A DNA stretch of 64,000 nucleotides from Stomorhina lunata (taxonomy: Eukaryota; Arthropoda; Insecta; Diptera; Rhiniidae). The notes beneath the pieces are model-generated. The model was not told the DNA's origin, did no database searches, and was given only the letters and a program-made list of their open reading frames with translations. The stretch spans positions 75,320,629 through 75,384,628 of the forward strand of contig OW121741.1 of the NCBI GenBank assembly GCA_933228675.1. The letters run 5' to 3'. The position numbers were made by a program, and so were the translations under genes. The stretch's first letter is position 1. Each line of letters starts with the position of its first letter. Positions 11,985-22,740 of this stretch are shown piece by piece.

Positions 11985-12960
11985 TCGTTACATCGACAAA
12001 TGATAAAAAGTTTCGAATTTAAAAGCTTTCGGTTGGATATATAATAATTTCTAATATTAAACTTTTGTCCACAACATTTTTCCGATAGAATACTTTCAAT
12101 ATCAAAAGCTTTCCTATAGGTAGCTTTTAATATATTAAGCTTTCTACTAAAAACATTCCACAGCAAAAGCTTTCCAATAAAAAAACTGTCATTATTTATC
12201 TAAAGTTGAATTAACTATAAAAAGTCGAAATGTTTTCTGTAATAAACTTTCGATATCGAAAGATTTCTTATATAAAACACTTATAGTCAAAATATTTCAG
12301 ATATAAAATTTTTATATAAAAGTTTCCTATAGAAAAATTTTAACATCAAAAGCTTTTCCTTTAGATTACTTTAATATCTAAAGCTTTTTAAAAACTGTTT
12401 TTATTAAAAATTCCTATATAAAACTTTCTATATCGTAAGGATTCCTATTATTAACATTCGATATCGAAAGAAACTTTCCTATAAAAACCATTCAATATCA
12501 AAGCTTTTCTATAGGAATCTTTCAACTAAAAACATTCTATGTCGAAAGCTTTTTGAAAAAAAAAAATGTTCTATATAAAACTTTCGATGTCCACAGGTTT
12601 CCTATAATAAACTTTTGATATTGAAAGATTTTCTATAGAACATTTTCAATATCAGAAGATTTTTTCTTACATAAAACATTTTGGATTAAACAGATTTTCT
12701 AAAGGTTACTTTTAATATCTAAAGCTTTCTACAAAAATATAAAAATTCTAATATCTAAAGATTTCCTATATAAATCTTTCAATTTCAAAATGCTTCCTAA
12801 TAATAAACTTTCGATATGGAAATATTTTCTATAGAAATCTTTTGATTTCCTTCGTAAAACTTTGAATATCGAAAAATTTCATGTAGAAAACATTTCAAGT
12901 GATACTTTCAATATAGAAAGCTTTCCTATAGAGAACTTTAAATATCGAAAGATCTCTAGT
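11985..12960. repeat. Degenerate minisatellite-like region (Sat3)
   Basis: Variants of ATCGAAAGCTTTCCTATAG and AAAACTTTCAATATC recur irregularly, about every 25-35 bp, with many indels. It looks like an old, decayed tandem array. The motif TTTCCTATAGAAAA resembles part of the 32-bp Sat2 unit, but the similarity is too short to prove relationship. A small TAG/AGT trinucleotide run closes it near 12958-12970. Confidence 0.65.
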
Positions 12961-13479
12961 AGTAGTAGTAAACCATCGCATTGTCTGAATTCTCGTCTAG
13001 TCATCAAGGGCTCTTTACTGACGAGCTGGATTAATTAATGTCATCCTGCACAATGTACTTAAATTTGTAGGAATTTCAAACTCTTTATATTCAAACCTTA
13101 TTTGCGATTTAGTATCAGATTGGATTATCAAGAAACTTTTCTGAAAAACAAGATATACCGTCTCATTTTAAGAAAACTAATAAAACTAAAAGTATTTCAG
13201 GGGTAAAGATAGCCTGCTAAGTGGCCACCAACCGAATAAAAACAGAGGACACCGTACCTAAGAAAAAAAGTGTAGTTCGAAATCGGTCCATTATTTTTCC
13301 CATAGGATTAACTTTCCGGAATCGAAATTATTTGACTTTTAAGTAACTTAAAGTCACTATAGAAAGGTTCTTGCGAGACTAAAAGGCTTCGTAAAAAACT
13401 GAAGACCTAGCCTTCTGTCACAGGTTATATTAAAAAAAAAAATGTGTCAGTTAGAACACAAGTGGATTTGAAACTCTTA
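12961..13479. other. Spacer with a short family B-like scrap
   Basis: Around 13280-13325, GAAATCGGTCCATTATTT followed by CCCATAGG and TTTCCGGAAT resembles the middle of family B. Nothing else was recognised. Confidence 0.4.
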
Positions 13480-13628
13480 ACTTCAAGTCCAGATGGCATT
13501 ATTTTAGCAGAGATCATAATTATTCTCTGGCAAATTCAGATCTACATGAGCTGCCTTAGGTTATCTCATTACCTGAATCTTGGAACAGATGTGAGGTAGT
13601 TTTTATTATTAAAGTCGGTAAAGCTAAC
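13480..13628 (+). pseudogene. LINE reverse-transcriptase fragment, left part
   Basis: The translation contains SPDGIILAE, then after a one-base frame change PESWNRCEVVFIIKVGKAN. This matches the start of Jockey-like reverse transcriptases, where an SPG(P)DGI motif is followed by a P-x-x-W-..-KxGK block. The reading frame continues across the BEL element into 19929-19977 (YTKLKDFRPISLSSV) once one copy of the 5-bp target duplication is removed. This is therefore a single LINE fragment split by the BEL insertion. Confidence 0.75.
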
Positions 13629-13911
13629 TGTAGAACTTGTGGCTACTAGACAAAAATGAAACACTTTATAAGGTGTGATCTCTTCGATGAGTTTTTAATG
13701 AGTGTTTATTTCAAAAAATTTTCAATATTACTACAGTTGTCTTATGTTCTGATTTCATATATTTTTGCAAGAATTAAATCAAAAGAAAACGTCAAAATTA
13801 TAACAGAAAAGAAATAAAATGATCAGTTGTAAATTTAAGTAATATTTATGAAAGTTAAAAAGTACTAATTCAAAATTAAACAAAATGAATAAATTTAAGA
13901 GTGCTTCAACA
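13629..13911 (-). repeat. BEL 3' LTR
   Basis: 283 bp, written on the plus strand as TGTAGAACTTG...GCTTCAACA. It is identical to the other LTR except at 13723. It sits 27 bp beyond the stop codon of the element. Confidence 0.95.
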
Positions 13912-13938
13912 TCCTGGCGGCGTTGAAAGTATCTACTT

Positions 13939-16900
13939 TCAAGATTCCACAAGAACTGCCAATTTGCGAATTGGTCTGCGCATAATCCCTTTTGGGGTTT
14001 TGATGTCTGCTACGCGTGTGTTTCCATCTTTTCCTGGTATAGTAGCAATAATACGTCCCATGAGCCAGTGAAGTGGTGCTAAGTTATCTTCATGGATTAA
14101 TACGAGTGCTCCTGGCTTAAGGTCAGGTCTTTTTACAAACCACTTTTTTCGTTGCAACATCTCGTTTAAATATTCTGATGACCAGCAACGCCAGAATTGT
14201 TGTTTTGCGGCACTAATACGACGCCATCTTTCCAGTAAACTGATATCATCGCATTTAATTTCACGTTCTGGAAGCGAGTTAAGAGGGCCATTAACCAAGA
14301 AGTGGCCAGGTGTAAGGGCTTCTATATCATTGGGATCACTAGATAGTGCTGCAATTGGCCGTGAATTCATGATGGCCTCTATTTCGACCAATGCAGTAGT
14401 AAGTTCTTCAAACGTCAATTTCGCTCCAACTAATGTTCGATATAGATGACCCTTTGCCGATTTTACGGCGGCCTCCCAGAGACCGCCAAAATGCGGGGCC
14501 CTTGGAGGAATAAAATGAAAATTTATGAAATTTTGTAAACAAAAGTTGTTTAGTGATGTTTGAAATTGTTTGTCTAAAAAGGCATTTTTTAATTCAATAA
14601 GTTTGTTGTTCGCTCCTACAAAATTGGTTGCGTTATCGCTGAATATATCAGACGGTAAGCCTCGCCTGCCAATGAGCCGCTTTAATGCTGCAATAAATGC
14701 ATCCGATGAGAGGTCTGAGACCAGCTCTATATGAACCGCTTTTGTTACGAAACATATGAAAATAGCACCATAGCTTTTTGTTGGTCGTTTTCCTCTTATT
14801 TTATAATAAGTATCGATGGGTCCAAAAAAATCAACACCGCAACGTTGAAAAGGGTTTGCGAGTGTGACTCGTTCTCGAGGTAAATTACCCATTACTTGCT
14901 CCATAAGTTTTGGACGATATCTAATACAACTTACACACGAACGAACTACCCTTCTTGCTATAACTCTAGCATTGACTATCCAAAATGTTTGTCGTGAAAA
15001 GGCAACCAGAGCTTTCGGTCCGGCGTGGTAGTTAGCCACATGAACATGTCGCATATAATTTAAAACAAAGTTGCAATTTGGCAGCAAAATTGGATGTTTT
15101 CGATTTTTAGGGATGTCTGCATTTTCTAACCTACCACCAACTCGAACTAGGGGAAAATTAGTATCTTTGTCGATAAATAAACTGAGCGACTTTAACGATG
15201 TTTTGATGTCCAAATTGTTTTCGAGGCATTTTATTTCTTCAATAAAATATGTTTGCTGCAAATTCCATATTATGCACTCCAAAGCATGCTGTTGAGCTTC
15301 GGCCAAAATGTTTGTTGTGCCACGAATGAAACGAAATAACAACGCCACTATATGTATGGTTTTTGAAAAACTGCTTAGTTTATCGCATAAATTTAGAATG
15401 CAGTTGTCTTGAATTTCGCACTTGAAAAGTGAAGCTCGAATAGCTGATTTGACTACATCTTCGTCACATTCGTTAGGAGATTTTGGCCATTGTGTTTCTT
15501 CAATTTTTAAGAATTCAGGTCCTGAAAACCATAATGGCTCCTTTAATTTTTCCAGAGAGCAACCTCTAGAAATGAGGTCTGCAGGATTCAGGGCCGTAGG
15601 TACATGTCGCCAAGAACCATCAACCGTGAGTTCTTGAATCTCTGAAATTCGATTCCCAACGAATGTAGTTAAAGTTGAAGAATGTAATTGCAACCATCTT
15701 AACACTACTGACGAATCGGTCCAAAAGAATAACCGGGGTTTGTATTTTATAAAAAGAGGAGCAATTTTCCTATACAAAATTGACATAAGATGTGCACCAC
15801 ATAACTCCAACTGCGGCATTGTTCTTTTCTTGGTTGGTGCCACTCTACACTTTGCAGCGAAAAGCGTCGTTTTAACGATTTTATACGAATTTTTTACAGA
15901 TACATAAAAACAGCAACCATATGCTCGAATAGAAGAATCGCTAAATCCGTGTAATTGAATTTCGGTGTAGTTGTCATCCAATACAAATCGAGGGATTGAA
16001 ATTTTATTTAAATTGTGTAAGCCTTTCAAACAATTGATGAATGATGTTTTTATTTGTGCGGGAACTTCGGAGTCCCAGTCGAACTTCTGCAGCCACAAGT
16101 CTTGCAGTAAGACTCTTGGAATAATTATTAAGGGGCATATTAAACCCATTGGGTCAAAAATTGACGCAGTTAGTGACAGAATTGCTCGCTTCGTGTAGAC
16201 TGAAAACTTTGGTTCGGTGTTAAAGGCAAAGTGAAACTTATCGTTTACTGGATCCCAGCTTATACCAAGTGCGCTTCGAAGTTGTAGTTTTTCCATGTTC
16301 ATGTTTTTTGGTGTGGTTTCCTCTGACAGAAATTGATTGTGGTTTGATTGAAGTTTTGCAATTTCCAATCCACCTTGGGATAAAATACAACTGATTTCAT
16401 GTTTTATTTTATGCAGTTCTTCCAGAGTGTTTGCACCAGTCATCATGTCATCAACGTAAAAATGATTTCGAAGCACTGTAGACCCAGTTGGATATAATGT
16501 TTCGAATTTATCAGCTAAAAACTGTAGGCTACGTATGGCCAAAAATGGTGATGCTGACATGCCGTATGTTATCGTGTTAAGCTGATAAACATTAATTGGC
16601 TGATTTTCGTTAGGTCTCCACAAAATTTGCTGAAAGGGCCTGTCTGCTCTATCTACTAAAAACATTCGATACATTTTAACGATGTCGCCAGTAAGCGCGT
16701 ATTTATATAAACGAAAACGAAGAACCTGTAAAAATAAATCATCTTGTATAGTTGGTCCTACAAGTAGAATGTCATTTAGTGATTTATCCGACGAAGTTTT
16801 AGCCGAGGCATCAAACACAACTCTGAGTTTTGTGCTTGTACTGTTTGGGCGGAGCACGCAATGGTGGGGAATGAAGTAATGTGGCACATTCATATTCGGG

Positions 16901-18993
16901 TTCTTTATGAGGGTCATATGTCCCATTTTTTCATATTCCGCCATGAATTGCACGTATTGCGTTTTGATGTTAATATCACGAGACAAACGTCGTTCAAGAA
17001 GGGAAAACCTTTTCAGCGCTGTGTTATATGACGACCCTAAACTTGAAAAATGTTGTTTAAAAGGCAGTTTAACTATGATTCTACCTAAAGAATTAGCTTT
17101 GACAGTTGATAAGAAATTCGATTCGCACAATTGCTGCTCTGTTGTCCACTTGTTTGCTGTTTGATGCACCTCTTCCATTTGCCATAAGAATTTAAGTTGC
17201 TCATCAAGACCGATATCTTGAGAAGTAGACATCATACATTTGGATACGGTTGGCTTAATAGTTGGCGTATAGCGACCCGTAACTATCCAACCAGCTTTAG
17301 TTTCTTGAACAGTGGGCATGTTTAGACCCAGACTTATTTTTCTGCTACATAATACTTCGAAAAAATATTCGGTACCAAGCAGTAAATCGATCGGTTGTTG
17401 TTTGTAAAAAAACTCGTCTGCCATGTCGATTTGGGGAAGCTTCCAGTTTTTAACATCAATGTCTCCAGATGGCAAATATCCAGAAATTCGATTTGTTACC
17501 AAAAGATTTAGAGAATACTCGTGACTATTAAATCTGGATCGTATGGTGGATTCGACTTCGTACTTCATATTTGATGATGTTCCTCCTACGCCTGAAACGT
17601 CTACTGATATTTTTCTACGTGGTAAATTTAACAGACTTGCAAATTTATCGGTTATTAAATTCACCTGCGAACATGAGTCTAAAAGTGCTCTACCTAATTT
17701 GTACCCGCCAGTACCATCCGAAAGAAGAATAATGGCTGTCGCAAGAATTACACTGCTTGATTTCTTGTCAACGTGAGTATTAACAGCAGCTTGAGAGACT
17801 TGGGCATAATTAGGAGAAGATCGGTTGCTTGCCGTAGGTAAATCGCGATGGAGCAACGTATGGTGGGCGAGAGAACATGATTTGCAACGATATTTTGAAG
17901 AACAATTAGCTAAGTTATGTCCGAGCGAAAGACAGTTGATACAAGCACCAAGTTTTTTAACCGTGTCGAATCTGCAAGTAGAATCCATAGATTTGAAAGT
18001 TGGGCAGCTGCTGCTCCAGTGATCCAGACGTTTGCAAAAAATACAATTTCTTTTTACTTGGGCGACGAAAGAATGTTTTTGTTGTTGACGACGTGTATTG
18101 CGTTTATCAAATGATGGTGTTGTTGTTAATTTGTTAGTCGGTGGTGGTGACTCGATTGATTCTAAAAACTGGCATCTGCGTTCCACAACCTTGGTAAACT
18201 CTTCCCATGTCGGCAAAGAACAGAAATCAATTGTTTCCTTCCACTTCATATCGGATTCTAGATCAACTTTTGTTAATATTAAATGAATAAGCATCACATT
18301 ACAAATATCTTTTTCGTTGCCGAGTGATTTCAGGGAACTATAAATTGCTGAGGCATTGTCGATTAATGCTCGAAGTTGTGTAGCGCATGGTTTTTCAATA
18401 GATGGCAAATCATAAATATTCGATATGTGCTCAAGAAATATTAGTGTTTTGTTATTGTAACGTTCATCAAGCCGTTTGAGGGCTTTCTTGTAGTTTTCTG
18501 CGGTGACTTCAAAAGCTCTGATTGTATCAAGGGCTTGTCCAGATAAACAGTGCAACAAATGGTTAAATCTCTCAATGTCTGAGAGCGAAGTGTCGTGATG
18601 TACCAGCTGTAGAAAAGAAGAAATGAAATTTTTGTAAGCAGCATATTTGCCGTCAAAATTTGGTAAATGCAATTTTGGCAATTTAGATTTTGTAGCTGCT
18701 GGAATAGTAAATGAAAGTTCAGAAGCTCGTTTATAATTATCTCCCATAAGATCAATTATTTTTGATTTTGTAAGAATGCATAATTCTTCTATTTCTGCCC
18801 GTGCATTGTCTTTTGGGTTTTGAGTTTCTATTTCACTTTGTACAACAAGAAGTTGCTTAAAGTAGGCCTCTACCAAACTCAAACGACATTCAAGCTCTGA
18901 AATAGGCATTGCTTCGTTTACCAAGTTTTTAATGCGAGTAACATTTCCCTTTACTGACGTACGTTGCCTTTGAAGAGACTCTAATTCGCTCAT
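13939..18993 (-). CDS. BEL/Pao Gag-Pol polyprotein
   Basis: An intact 1684-residue polyprotein of the BEL/Pao type. The N-terminal Gag-like part is followed by zinc knuckles starting at C317: CX2CX4HX4C twice (CIFCKRLDHWSSSC, CINCLSLGHNLANC) and a third CX2C..H..H motif. The aspartic protease core is at about D439 (LLDSCSQ). The reverse transcriptase has FYVDD (YVDD at residues 846-849). RNase H-like acidic motifs follow (GFSDSS, PQLELCG, FWTDSS). The integrase has an HHCC domain near 1315-1360, D1388 (GVDFFGP), D1453 (SDNATNF) and E1507 (GGLWEAAVK), a wide D-E spacing normal for BEL. The C-terminus (PGALVLIHEDN, GRII, VRP-like ending) fits the tail domain of this group. Length, domain order and single-frame organisation are typical. 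The protease has Cys where DSG/DTG is usual. Start chosen: the first ATG, MSELESLQRQR. Confidence 0.95.
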   Translation of the reverse strand: MSELESLQRQRTSVKGNVTRIKNLVNEAMPISELECRLSLVEAYFKQLLVVQSEIETQNPKDNARAEIEELCILTKSKIIDLMGDNYKRASELSFTIPAATKSKLPKLHLPNFDGKYAAYKNFISSFLQLVHHDTSLSDIERFNHLLHCLSGQALDTIRAFEVTAENYKKALKRLDERYNNKTLIFLEHISNIYDLPSIEKPCATQLRALIDNASAIYSSLKSLGNEKDICNVMLIHLILTKVDLESDMKWKETIDFCSLPTWEEFTKVVERRCQFLESIESPPPTNKLTTTPSFDKRNTRRQQQKHSFVAQVKRNCIFCKRLDHWSSSCPTFKSMDSTCRFDTVKKLGACINCLSLGHNLANCSSKYRCKSCSLAHHTLLHRDLPTASNRSSPNYAQVSQAAVNTHVDKKSSSVILATAIILLSDGTGGYKLGRALLDSCSQVNLITDKFASLLNLPRRKISVDVSGVGGTSSNMKYEVESTIRSRFNSHEYSLNLLVTNRISGYLPSGDIDVKNWKLPQIDMADEFFYKQQPIDLLLGTEYFFEVLCSRKISLGLNMPTVQETKAGWIVTGRYTPTIKPTVSKCMMSTSQDIGLDEQLKFLWQMEEVHQTANKWTTEQQLCESNFLSTVKANSLGRIIVKLPFKQHFSSLGSSYNTALKRFSLLERRLSRDINIKTQYVQFMAEYEKMGHMTLIKNPNMNVPHYFIPHHCVLRPNSTSTKLRVVFDASAKTSSDKSLNDILLVGPTIQDDLFLQVLRFRLYKYALTGDIVKMYRMFLVDRADRPFQQILWRPNENQPINVYQLNTITYGMSASPFLAIRSLQFLADKFETLYPTGSTVLRNHFYVDDMMTGANTLEELHKIKHEISCILSQGGLEIAKLQSNHNQFLSEETTPKNMNMEKLQLRSALGISWDPVNDKFHFAFNTEPKFSVYTKRAILSLTASIFDPMGLICPLIIIPRVLLQDLWLQKFDWDSEVPAQIKTSFINCLKGLHNLNKISIPRFVLDDNYTEIQLHGFSDSSIRAYGCCFYVSVKNSYKIVKTTLFAAKCRVAPTKKRTMPQLELCGAHLMSILYRKIAPLFIKYKPRLFFWTDSSVVLRWLQLHSSTLTTFVGNRISEIQELTVDGSWRHVPTALNPADLISRGCSLEKLKEPLWFSGPEFLKIEETQWPKSPNECDEDVVKSAIRASLFKCEIQDNCILNLCDKLSSFSKTIHIVALLFRFIRGTTNILAEAQQHALECIIWNLQQTYFIEEIKCLENNLDIKTSLKSLSLFIDKDTNFPLVRVGGRLENADIPKNRKHPILLPNCNFVLNYMRHVHVANYHAGPKALVAFSRQTFWIVNARVIARRVVRSCVSCIRYRPKLMEQVMGNLPRERVTLANPFQRCGVDFFGPIDTYYKIRGKRPTKSYGAIFICFVTKAVHIELVSDLSSDAFIAALKRLIGRRGLPSDIFSDNATNFVGANNKLIELKNAFLDKQFQTSLNNFCLQNFINFHFIPPRAPHFGGLWEAAVKSAKGHLYRTLVGAKLTFEELTTALVEIEAIMNSRPIAALSSDPNDIEALTPGHFLVNGPLNSLPEREIKCDDISLLERWRRISAAKQQFWRCWSSEYLNEMLQRKKWFVKRPDLKPGALVLIHEDNLAPLHWLMGRIIATIPGKDGNTRVADIKTPKGIMRRPIRKLAVLVES

Positions 18994-19617
18994 TTTAATA
19001 ATTTAAGAGCAATAATAAAAACAAATGCATAAAACCAAACTCTTTTTTTTTTTTGCTCTTAACTGCAGAACGATTACAGAAGCAGAGGAATAAGCAGAAC
19101 AGAAATATTGACTGCGAATTTTGTGCAGAGAATTTGGTTGTAAAAATATTTCAAAAACCGTTACGCTTGTTATTGTTTTTGTAAAATGTTCTGATGATTT
19201 GCTTTTAATTTTGCTTTAAAATATATTGTTGTTTTTTTTTTTTTTTTTTTTTTAACTAAATTGCAAATAATTTTATGTATAACATAATTGCCTTTGATGC
19301 GCTCGTTTTTTATTAGATGACAAATTATATAAATACCTGTAAGTAAGGCTTACAAATACAAATTGTTTAATGGGTATTCCAGACGAATTTTTTGTTAAAA
19401 TCCTTTGGACGAATGGTGGTTGTTCCGGCTGGCGGCGATAAGCTCCTACAACTTTGTTTTATTCCTTCGATGAATGTTGTTTGTTGCTGCTGGCGGCGAT
19501 CGGTATGCAAGCGTTGGGTTTTTCCTCGTGCGGATGACGGCTTCCCTGGGAACGATAGATTTATCTTGGTCGAGCAAGCAATCCAATTGGTTAAGGTTTG
19601 TCGAGCGTTTTAGGTTT
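18994..19617 (-). other. BEL 5' leader
   Basis: Untranslated region between primer-binding site and Gag start on the minus strand, about 620 bp. It includes long homopolymer T/A runs (19028-19037, 19232-19252). Short open frames around 19392-19676 overlap the leader on both strands and have no recognisable homology. Confidence 0.7.
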
Positions 19618-19635
19618 GCCCCACGTTGGGCGCCC
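19618..19635 (-). promoter_or_regulatory. BEL primer-binding site (tRNA-Lys type)
   Basis: On the plus strand GCCCCACGTTGGGCGCC matches the 3' end of the tRNA-Lys(1,2) type. The final A of CCA is replaced by C. It lies five bases from the 5' LTR boundary at 19641. It would prime minus-strand DNA synthesis. Confidence 0.75.
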
Positions 19636-19640
19636 AAAAA

Positions 19641-19923
19641 TGTAGAACTTGTGGCTACTAGACAAAAATGAAACACTTTATAAGGTGTGATCTCTTCGAT
19701 GAGTTTTTAATGAGTGTTTATTTCAAAAAATTTTTAATATTACTACAGTTGTCTTATGTTCTGATTTCATATATTTTTGCAAGAATTAAATCAAAAGAAA
19801 ACGTCAAAATTATAACAGAAAAGAAATAAAATGATCAGTTGTAAATTTAAGTAATATTTATGAAAGTTAAAAAGTACTAATTCAAAATTAAACAAAATGA
19901 ATAAATTTAAGAGTGCTTCAACA
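19641..19923 (-). repeat. BEL 5' LTR
   Basis: 283 bp; it carries the element promoter. Only 19735 differs from the other LTR. The flanking CTAAC at 19924-19928 is the second copy of the target duplication. Confidence 0.95.
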
Positions 19924-19928
19924 CTAAC

Positions 19929-19977
19929 TATACTAAACTGAAGGATTTCAGACCGATCAGTCTTAGTTCTGTCATAG
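19929..19977 (+). pseudogene. LINE reverse-transcriptase fragment, right part
   Basis: Continues the frame of 13480-13628 with YTKLKDFRPISLSSV, the FRPISL motif conserved in Jockey-like reverse transcriptases. It then breaks off into family D repeat sequence. Confidence 0.7.
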
Positions 19978-21068
19978 TTTCTAATTTAATAGCTATTAAC
20001 TGGCCTTTGCTACATTTTTTTTTGGTTTCCGGGAGTGTTTTTTATATGAAAACTATAGTCAAATATGGACCGATTCCTATAAAATTGTATATACTGACCA
20101 ATAGTTGCATAAAACTTCTCTATTCTAAATTTGGTCGTCATAGCTATTACATAGCTAAATTGTATTAAATTTATCAGCATTAATGTGTTTCCCGGATCGG
20201 GGTTATATGGGAGCTCTAACTAAATGTGTACCGATTTCGTCCGTTTTCAATACACAAGTTTTTCAGTATATCGAAAATACTTTTGCAAAATTTTGTTCCT
20301 CTAGCTATTTTTGTTAAGACGCTATCGCGCTTTTATTTGATGAACTGACGGATATAAATTCCCTTTTCTTTTTATATTTTTGTATTTCCGTAAGTTTTTT
20401 ATATGGAAGCTATGTTCAAATGGTGACGGATTTTGCACACTGGCTTTCATTTACATAATACTTCCTTGTACTAAATTTAGTTGCCAAAACTATTACAGTT
20501 TATCATTTATTGGCTTTTTAGTGTATTTTAAAAGTAATTTAGGCTATTTCCGTAAGTTTTTGAATGGGAGCTATGGTTAAATGTGAACCGATTTCTATGA
20601 AATTTTATATGCTGCCTAGTACTTATGTGAAACTTCCATATACCAAATTTTAGCATCATAGCTATTTTAATTTGTCATTTATTAGCAAATAAGCAATTAG
20701 CCTTGAGGCCCTATGCTCAACTGGGAGTCAAGGATAAAAAGAAGAAGAAGAAGAAGCAATTAGCCTACACGAGGTTATACGGGAGCTATGGTCAAATGTG
20801 TACCGATTTTGCCCGATTTCAATTCCAAAATTTTCCAAGAAATGAAGAATATTTATGCTAAATTGCAGTGACCTATATCCTTTCGTTAAGGTTTTATCGT
20901 ACCGACAACAGACAGATAGGCAGACAGACGAACATCGCTCAATCGTCTTAAAATTTCATAAGGATTTAGATTATTCTTCAAATTTGATTGTTGGGTCAAT
21001 ATTAAGGAAATTACAAACGGAATGACAATCTCAATATACCCCCCATTCTTTTTGATGGTGGGTATAAA
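19978..21068 (+). repeat. Dispersed repeat family D, copy 1
   Basis: Contains the recurring phrases CATAGTTTCTAATTTAATAG, GGGAGCTATGGTCAAATG and CCGATTTTGCC, a GACAGATAGGCAGACAGACG microsatellite-like core at about 20910-20930, and the 3' end GATGGTGGGTATA at 21054-21066. That end is the exact inverse of the 5' subterminal motif at 43181-43193. The 5' end with its hairpin is missing. It is non-coding. Confidence 0.75.
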
Positions 21069-22740
21069 AATGTTTATAGGTTTACTTTAGATGCGATCAA
21101 TTTGCTATATAAAGCTTTTATAACTGATACCATTTCCATAAAATCCAAAATAATTTTTTGGTTTTTATGACTTTTTCTTTTGCTCCTTTTGCCTATAGGA
21201 AAATGACTGTAGTCATAATAATTTGCTCAATACTGTACAAGAATGTTAAACGACAATTGCTTGGCTTCCTATTTCCGTATGTGATTTGACGTCCTACAGT
21301 TTAGGTCTAATATGTGTACACATATCGACCTTTAAAGAAAGTCTATACAAGTATGATTATATCATCTCTAAGCTTCTACATATGTCTGTCCATTGATCCA
21401 TATGCCGACTGTCTATCAATTTCATTTATCCTTAAGCCATAACGGATGACACAGATACGATTGGTGTTCAAACATTTTCTGTCCTTTTATTCTTAAAAGT
21501 AAAAGAGGAGAGTCAGAAAAACACCCATTTAGACACTTCCATGACATATGCAAATTTGCTTTAAAAAAAAAAAGTAAATATAGTCCTTCACCCACTTCCT
21601 GCCACAAAACCAAAAACAATTTTAAACATTCTTTGGCTTTTGGCAAGAATTTTCAATGTTTTATAAATTTCGATTTTCGAATACTTTTTTTTGTAATTCT
21701 TTCAACCGTCCAGTATTTCATTTACGTGTATCTCCAATCGTATCAATGTTTTAATTTTGTGCTTTTGCTGTTTTTTAATCTGACCAACATTTTGTTGCCA
21801 TTTATTTAGCTGGTGTTACGAAATGTGACAGACATACGGATTTGATCAATTAATTTGGCTAACACCGGTCATTTATCACGTGTCATAGATTTTGATTTCA
21901 TTCGCACATAAAAAGGGTTGTTTCCGTTTCCTTTTATCCTCCGTCGTAGCACCAACACCAACACTAACAACTGTAACCGGTATTATCCAACTCGTCCACC
22001 TCCACCTCCCTCATTAATGGACTGCATGCAAGAATATAATTTTGTGTTTGAATCAAATTTAACTGAGTTTATTATTCAACATAATCCTTAATTGAATGAC
22101 TTTCATTTATCATTTTGTAATTGGAGATTTCTGGTTTTAGGTAGAAATAAAAAAAACTTTATTTCCAGGGAAACTTGTAATATGAGCTATTAATAGACAA
22201 GATTTTCTTTTAATTGTGGAAATAATTTATTTAAGACAGAGGGTTTTTGATTTAAGAGCCAACATCATCTTTATTTAGTTCGAGATGGGGTTATCTTGTT
22301 TTGAAGGTATTTGGTGACTACAGGATCTAAATTAAAGTTTATGAAACTAGATTCCAAGAAGTTTTTGGATAAGCAAATTTTTCTTGTTTCAGAAATGTCT
22401 ATGGACATTTCTATGAGCAGAGATAGCAACATTTTACAAGCGAACTTATTTTAAGCTTATTTTTGAACAAAATTAGGAACGCTGACAATGACAATAAAAT
22501 AATGCTTGCTATACACTTGTTAAGATAACATTTAAACAAGTATGATTAGAAATGACTTATTTTCGCAACAGTTTTGTAAATGTTCCTAAGAATGAAGCAG
22601 ACCATTTATTTAATTTATTAAACAATTTTAACTAAGTCTTTTATAATAGTAATCACAACTAGAATATTCTGAGGAAAGTCAAAATTTTAAGAAATTTTTT
22701 TAATAAAAATCAAAAATTCTGAGCACTTTCCTATAGAAAT
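21069..22740. other. AT-rich DNA without recognisable gene
   Basis: Nothing beyond unsupported short frames was seen. The last 200 bases grade into the 32-bp minisatellite through diverged units. Confidence 0.45.

Larger units (their letters stand above)
13629..19923 (-). mobile_element. Complete BEL/Pao LTR retrotransposon
   Basis: A 6295-bp element on the minus strand. It has 283-bp LTRs at both ends, TG...CA termini, a 5-bp target duplication CTAAC (13624-13628 and 19924-19928), a primer-binding site, and one uninterrupted Gag-Pol frame. The LTRs differ at one position (13723 C against 19735 T), which means a recent insertion. The stop codon lies only 27 bp from the 3' LTR. No good polypurine tract is seen there; the element strand just before the 3' LTR ends CCGCCAGGA. 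No env-like ORF is present. Confidence 0.96.

Noticed and set aside
14000..18800. Many 60-100 codon frames antisense or out of frame to the BEL Gag-Pol
   Set aside because: Shadows of the long coding frame without independent support.
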